Source: Bacillota bacterium (lineage in GTDB: Bacteria > Bacillota > Clostridia > Lachnospirales > Lachnospiraceae). Taken from it: DNA of 15,902 bases. Of the stretch, positions 14,421 to 15,902 are shown piece after piece; the stretch's first letter is position 1; each line of letters starts with the position of its first letter. Location of the stretch: the NCBI GenBank assembly GCA_023399455.1, contig JAEWPN010000095.1:1-15902 (forward strand), read 5' to 3'. The position numbers and the translations under genes were made by a program. The notes beneath the pieces are model-generated. The model searched no databases. It was given only the letters and a program-made list of their open reading frames with translations, and had not been told where the DNA came from.

Positions 14421-14711
14421 ATGGAGGATTTAAATACTGCGAAGCAGCGTACACATAAATTGATGCTTACAAATAGGAGGACATGTACTATCAGTGGCGT
14501 AAGCGACGTGCTGTCCTTCGATATCAAAGAGGTACTTTTGGAGACCGACCAGGGGATGCTGATGATCAAGGGCGGGGATCTGCATGTCAGCCGGCTGACG
14601 CTGGATAAGGGAGAGGTGGATATCGATGGTAAGATTGACAGCTTAACCTATTCGGAGGTAACGGGTTACGGCGGCAAGGGAGAATCCCTTTTTTCAAGGC
14701 TGTTTAAATAG
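14421..14711 (+). CDS. yabP: Sporulation protein YabP
   Basis: YabP is needed for spore formation in the mother cell; its biochemical role is not settled. The 96-aa product is close to the 100 aa of B. subtilis. Family features include HKLMLTNRRTCTISGVSDV at 11-29 and the beta-rich part LLETDQGMLMIKGGDLHVSR, followed by EVDIDGKIDSLTYSE and a GxxxSLFSRLFK end. The ATG at 14421 is chosen because GAGGGGG lies 6 nt upstream; an ATG at 14406 and a TTG at 14379 in frame lack such a site. It ends 7 bp before yabQ, so the two form a unit. A sigma-E-type promoter lies about 90 bp upstream. Confidence 0.92.
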   Translation: MEDLNTAKQRTHKLMLTNRRTCTISGVSDVLSFDIKEVLLETDQGMLMIKGGDLHVSRLTLDKGEVDIDGKIDSLTYSEVTGYGGKGESLFSRLFK

Positions 14712-14718
14712 GTGAGGC

Positions 14719-15207
14719 ATGAGTCAGGACATTATAAACGAGGTGTACTTTCTGCTCAGTTCTATTTTAATGGGAATCTTCATTACCTTTGTATACGATT
14801 TTCTGCTCATTTGGCGGAGACTTTTTCGGCACAGACCTTTTTTTGTGTCCCTGGAGGACTTTGTATTCTGGGTAGCCTGCGCTATCGCAGTGTTTTATAT
14901 GCTATATGAAGAGAATAACGGTATACTCAGGTGGTTTGCGGTTTTCGGAGCGGCTATGGGAATGCTCATATATAAAAAAATCATCGGTGATCATTTCGTA
15001 AAAATTATATCTGTCTGCATAGAAAAAGAGATATATGTGGTTAGGAAAATATTCGGTTTTATATTTAGACCGATAGTTTGGCTGTTAAAAAAAATAAAGA
15101 AATTCAGTGTGGTTTTGCTTAGAAAGAAGCGTAAACTGGTAAAATATACAAAAAATAAGTTGACGGTTTGCATAAAAATGCTTAAAATAACATTATGTAA
15201 ACATTAA
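14719..15207 (+). CDS. yabQ: Sporulation membrane protein YabQ
   Basis: YabQ is a membrane protein of the sporulating mother cell, needed for cortex formation in B. subtilis. The 162-aa chain has three hydrophobic segments, at about 10-30, 44-62 and 69-86. A short loop joins the first two (RRLFRHRPFFVSLEDFVFW), a stretch typical of the family. The C-terminal 75 residues are very basic (KKIKKF, RKKRKLVKYTKNK) and probably lie on the cytoplasmic side. An AGGTGAGG sequence precedes the ATG, and the gene starts 7 bp after yabP. Confidence 0.92.
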   Translation: MSQDIINEVYFLLSSILMGIFITFVYDFLLIWRRLFRHRPFFVSLEDFVFWVACAIAVFYMLYEENNGILRWFAVFGAAMGMLIYKKIIGDHFVKIISVCIEKEIYVVRKIFGFIFRPIVWLLKKIKKFSVVLLRKKRKLVKYTKNKLTVCIKMLKITLCKH

Positions 15208-15232
15208 GGCGTTTATACGCAATAAGCAGGAT

Positions 15233-15264
15233 ACTTATCTTGAGTAAAACACACTCATCTTGAG
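15233..15264. repeat. Paired short repeats before divIC
   Basis: ACTTATCTTGAG (15233-15244) and ACTCATCTTGAG (15253-15264) differ by one base and start 20 bp apart. The second contains a CTCA-TCT-TGAG palindrome. Two related but looser copies follow divIC, near 15614-15645 (CTCATAATGAATA and CTTATAATAAATG). The role is unknown. Confidence 0.4.
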
Positions 15265-15299
15265 GTTTGCAGTCGGAGAAGAAAGGCAGGGAGGCTATT

Positions 15300-15605
15300 A
15301 TGGCGAGACGGGCAGCTTACCGTAAGAGAAATCAGAATAAGTTCGGCATGTTTCTGGTTACAACGGTAGTCGTTATGATGCTGGTTGTGGTAGCTATAAA
15401 CAGCATTGAGCTGAAACAGAAGATTGCCATATACGAGGTGAGGGAGCAGGTGCTTACCGAGCAGCTTGCCGATGAGCAGAAGCGGACTGAGGAAATTGCT
15501 GAATACGAGAAATATACCCAGACCAAAAAGTACATAGAGGAAGTGGCAAAGGATAAACTTGGCCTTGTACACGAAGGCGAGATTATTTTTAAGGATGATG
15601 AATAA
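15300..15605 (+). CDS. divIC: Cell division protein DivIC / septum formation initiator
   Basis: DivIC (FtsB family) is a bitopic membrane protein that joins DivIB and FtsL in the division complex. The 101-aa chain has a basic N-terminus (MARRAAYRKRNQNK), one transmembrane segment at about 17-35, an extracytoplasmic coiled coil at about 38-72 (rich in Glu, Gln and Leu), and the family signature YIEEVAKDKLGLVHEGEIIF near the end. The ATG at 15300 is chosen because GGGAGG lies 5 nt upstream; a frame open to 15267 has no such site. It sits between yabQ and the probable spoIIE as in B. subtilis, and ends with its own terminator. Confidence 0.93.
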   Translation: MARRAAYRKRNQNKFGMFLVTTVVVMMLVVVAINSIELKQKIAIYEVREQVLTEQLADEQKRTEEIAEYEKYTQTKKYIEEVAKDKLGLVHEGEIIFKDDE

Positions 15606-15644
15606 GTAAAAAACACTCATAATGAATAAAGAACGCTTATAATA

Positions 15645-15682
15645 AATGCAGGTAACCGGATTTAGCGGTATCTGCATTTTTT
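15645..15682 (+). terminator. Rho-independent terminator after divIC
   Basis: AATGCAG pairs with CTGCATT and the stem continues through GTA/TAT and CCG/CGG with one bulged A, followed by six T residues. It separates divIC from the next transcription unit. Confidence 0.88.
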
Positions 15683-15714
15683 GTCGCAATAAAAATCAGA
15701 TTCCTGCCCCGGTT

Positions 15715-15747
15715 TTGACAAATACGGCAAAGCACATCTTGTATAAT
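15715..15747 (+). promoter_or_regulatory. Spo0A-type promoter with 21-bp spacing, probable spoIIE promoter
   Basis: TTGACA (15715-15720) and TATAAT (15742-15747) are both perfect sigma-A hexamers but are 21 bp apart, too far for unaided use. The B. subtilis spoIIE promoter is known to have 21-bp spacing and to need phosphorylated Spo0A bound near the -35. Here TGACAAA (15716-15722) overlaps the -35, and TGTCGCA lies upstream at 15682-15688. Each matches the 0A box TGNCGAA at 6 of 7 positions. Confidence 0.65.
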
Positions 15748-15764
15748 ATTCCCTTACAAGAGTA

Positions 15765-15781
15765 GTGTGAAAGTTTCACAC
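15765..15781. promoter_or_regulatory. Perfect palindrome in the leader of the last gene
   Basis: GTGTGAAA-G-TTTCACAC has 8-bp arms around one base and begins 18 bp after the -10 hexamer. It may be an operator just past the transcription start or a leader hairpin. No regulator can be named. Confidence 0.5.
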
Positions 15782-15845
15782 GGCAGTTTGTACTGGCGTC
15801 CGGGTTTGAAGGCGGCAGGTGAAGATTATAGTGGAGGGATGCGGA

Positions 15846-15902
15846 GTGAAGAAACAGCTTGTGAACGGGGAGGCGCCCTTTGACAGCGTATTGCCGGAAT
15901 AT
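15846..15902 (+). CDS. spoIIE: Start of a probable stage II sporulation protein E gene (partial, 5' end only)
   Basis: Only 19 codons lie in the window, read from a GTG as MKKQLVNGEAPFDSVLPEY, and the frame is open to the edge. GGAGGG lies 7 nt before the GTG. An ATG at 15839 opens another frame but stops after 14 codons. The residues alone do not identify a family. The name rests on position directly after yabP-yabQ-divIC, as for spoIIE in B. subtilis, and on the Spo0A-type promoter. SpoIIE is the membrane phosphatase that activates sigma-F in the forespore. The product could be something else. Confidence 0.45.
   Translation, partial: MKKQLVNGEAPFDSVLPEY

Overview
The window looks like chromosomal DNA of an anaerobic, spore-forming member of the Clostridia, most likely Lachnospiraceae. 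The reasons are: a short archaeal/eukaryotic-type prolyl-tRNA synthetase; a one-chain pyruvate:ferredoxin oxidoreductase followed by rubredoxin; an acetate kinase gene on its own; a CotS-like spore coat gene; and the block mazG - hup - rqcP - yabP - yabQ - divIC followed by a probable spoIIE start. Except for the added hup, that last block follows the order of the Bacillus subtilis yabN-yabO-yabP-yabQ-divIC-(yabR)-spoIIE region. The assignment to organism is inference from gene content only.

Layout. (1) 1-1600: a small acidic hypothetical gene on the minus strand with its terminator, then a full-length IS91-type (HUH, two-tyrosine) transposase on the minus strand. Hairpins lie at both sides of the transposase. 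(2) 1655-8439: central metabolism. proS (+) converges on the nifJ-rubredoxin pair (-), with a shared two-way terminator between them. nifJ and ackA are divergent. Their 265-bp AT-rich spacer holds a near-perfect Rex (NADH/NAD+ sensor) operator and several other palindromes, so pyruvate oxidation to acetyl-CoA and ATP formation from acetyl phosphate may be tied to redox state. (3) 8504-13167: CCA-adding enzyme, a CotS-family kinase-like protein, a membrane-anchored PEGA-repeat protein and MazG. The CotS-like gene has a sporulation-sigma-like promoter. (4) 13196-14075: hup (HU) with a textbook sigma-A promoter and a strong terminator, then a non-coding stretch of about 450 bp. (5) 14076-15902: rqcP, yabP, yabQ, divIC and the first 19 codons of a probable spoIIE.

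The most unusual object is the stretch 13690-14058 between hup and rqcP. It is a long imperfect foldback with about 16-bp terminal inverted repeats, flanked by a perfect 12-bp direct repeat. Its two arms pair over most of their length and enclose a head of two further hairpins. It has no convincing coding capacity and looks like a MITE-type element or a large structured RNA; I do not recognise it as a named family.

The sporulation part carries readable regulatory signals. A sigma-E-type promoter overlaps the end of rqcP and points into yabPQ. The probable spoIIE gene has -35 and -10 hexamers 21 bp apart with a Spo0A-box-like sequence over the -35, which is the geometry of the B. subtilis spoIIE promoter. 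Together this suggests that the housekeeping genes (mazG, hup, rqcP, divIC) and the sporulation genes (cotS-like, yabPQ, spoIIE) are interleaved but separately switched.
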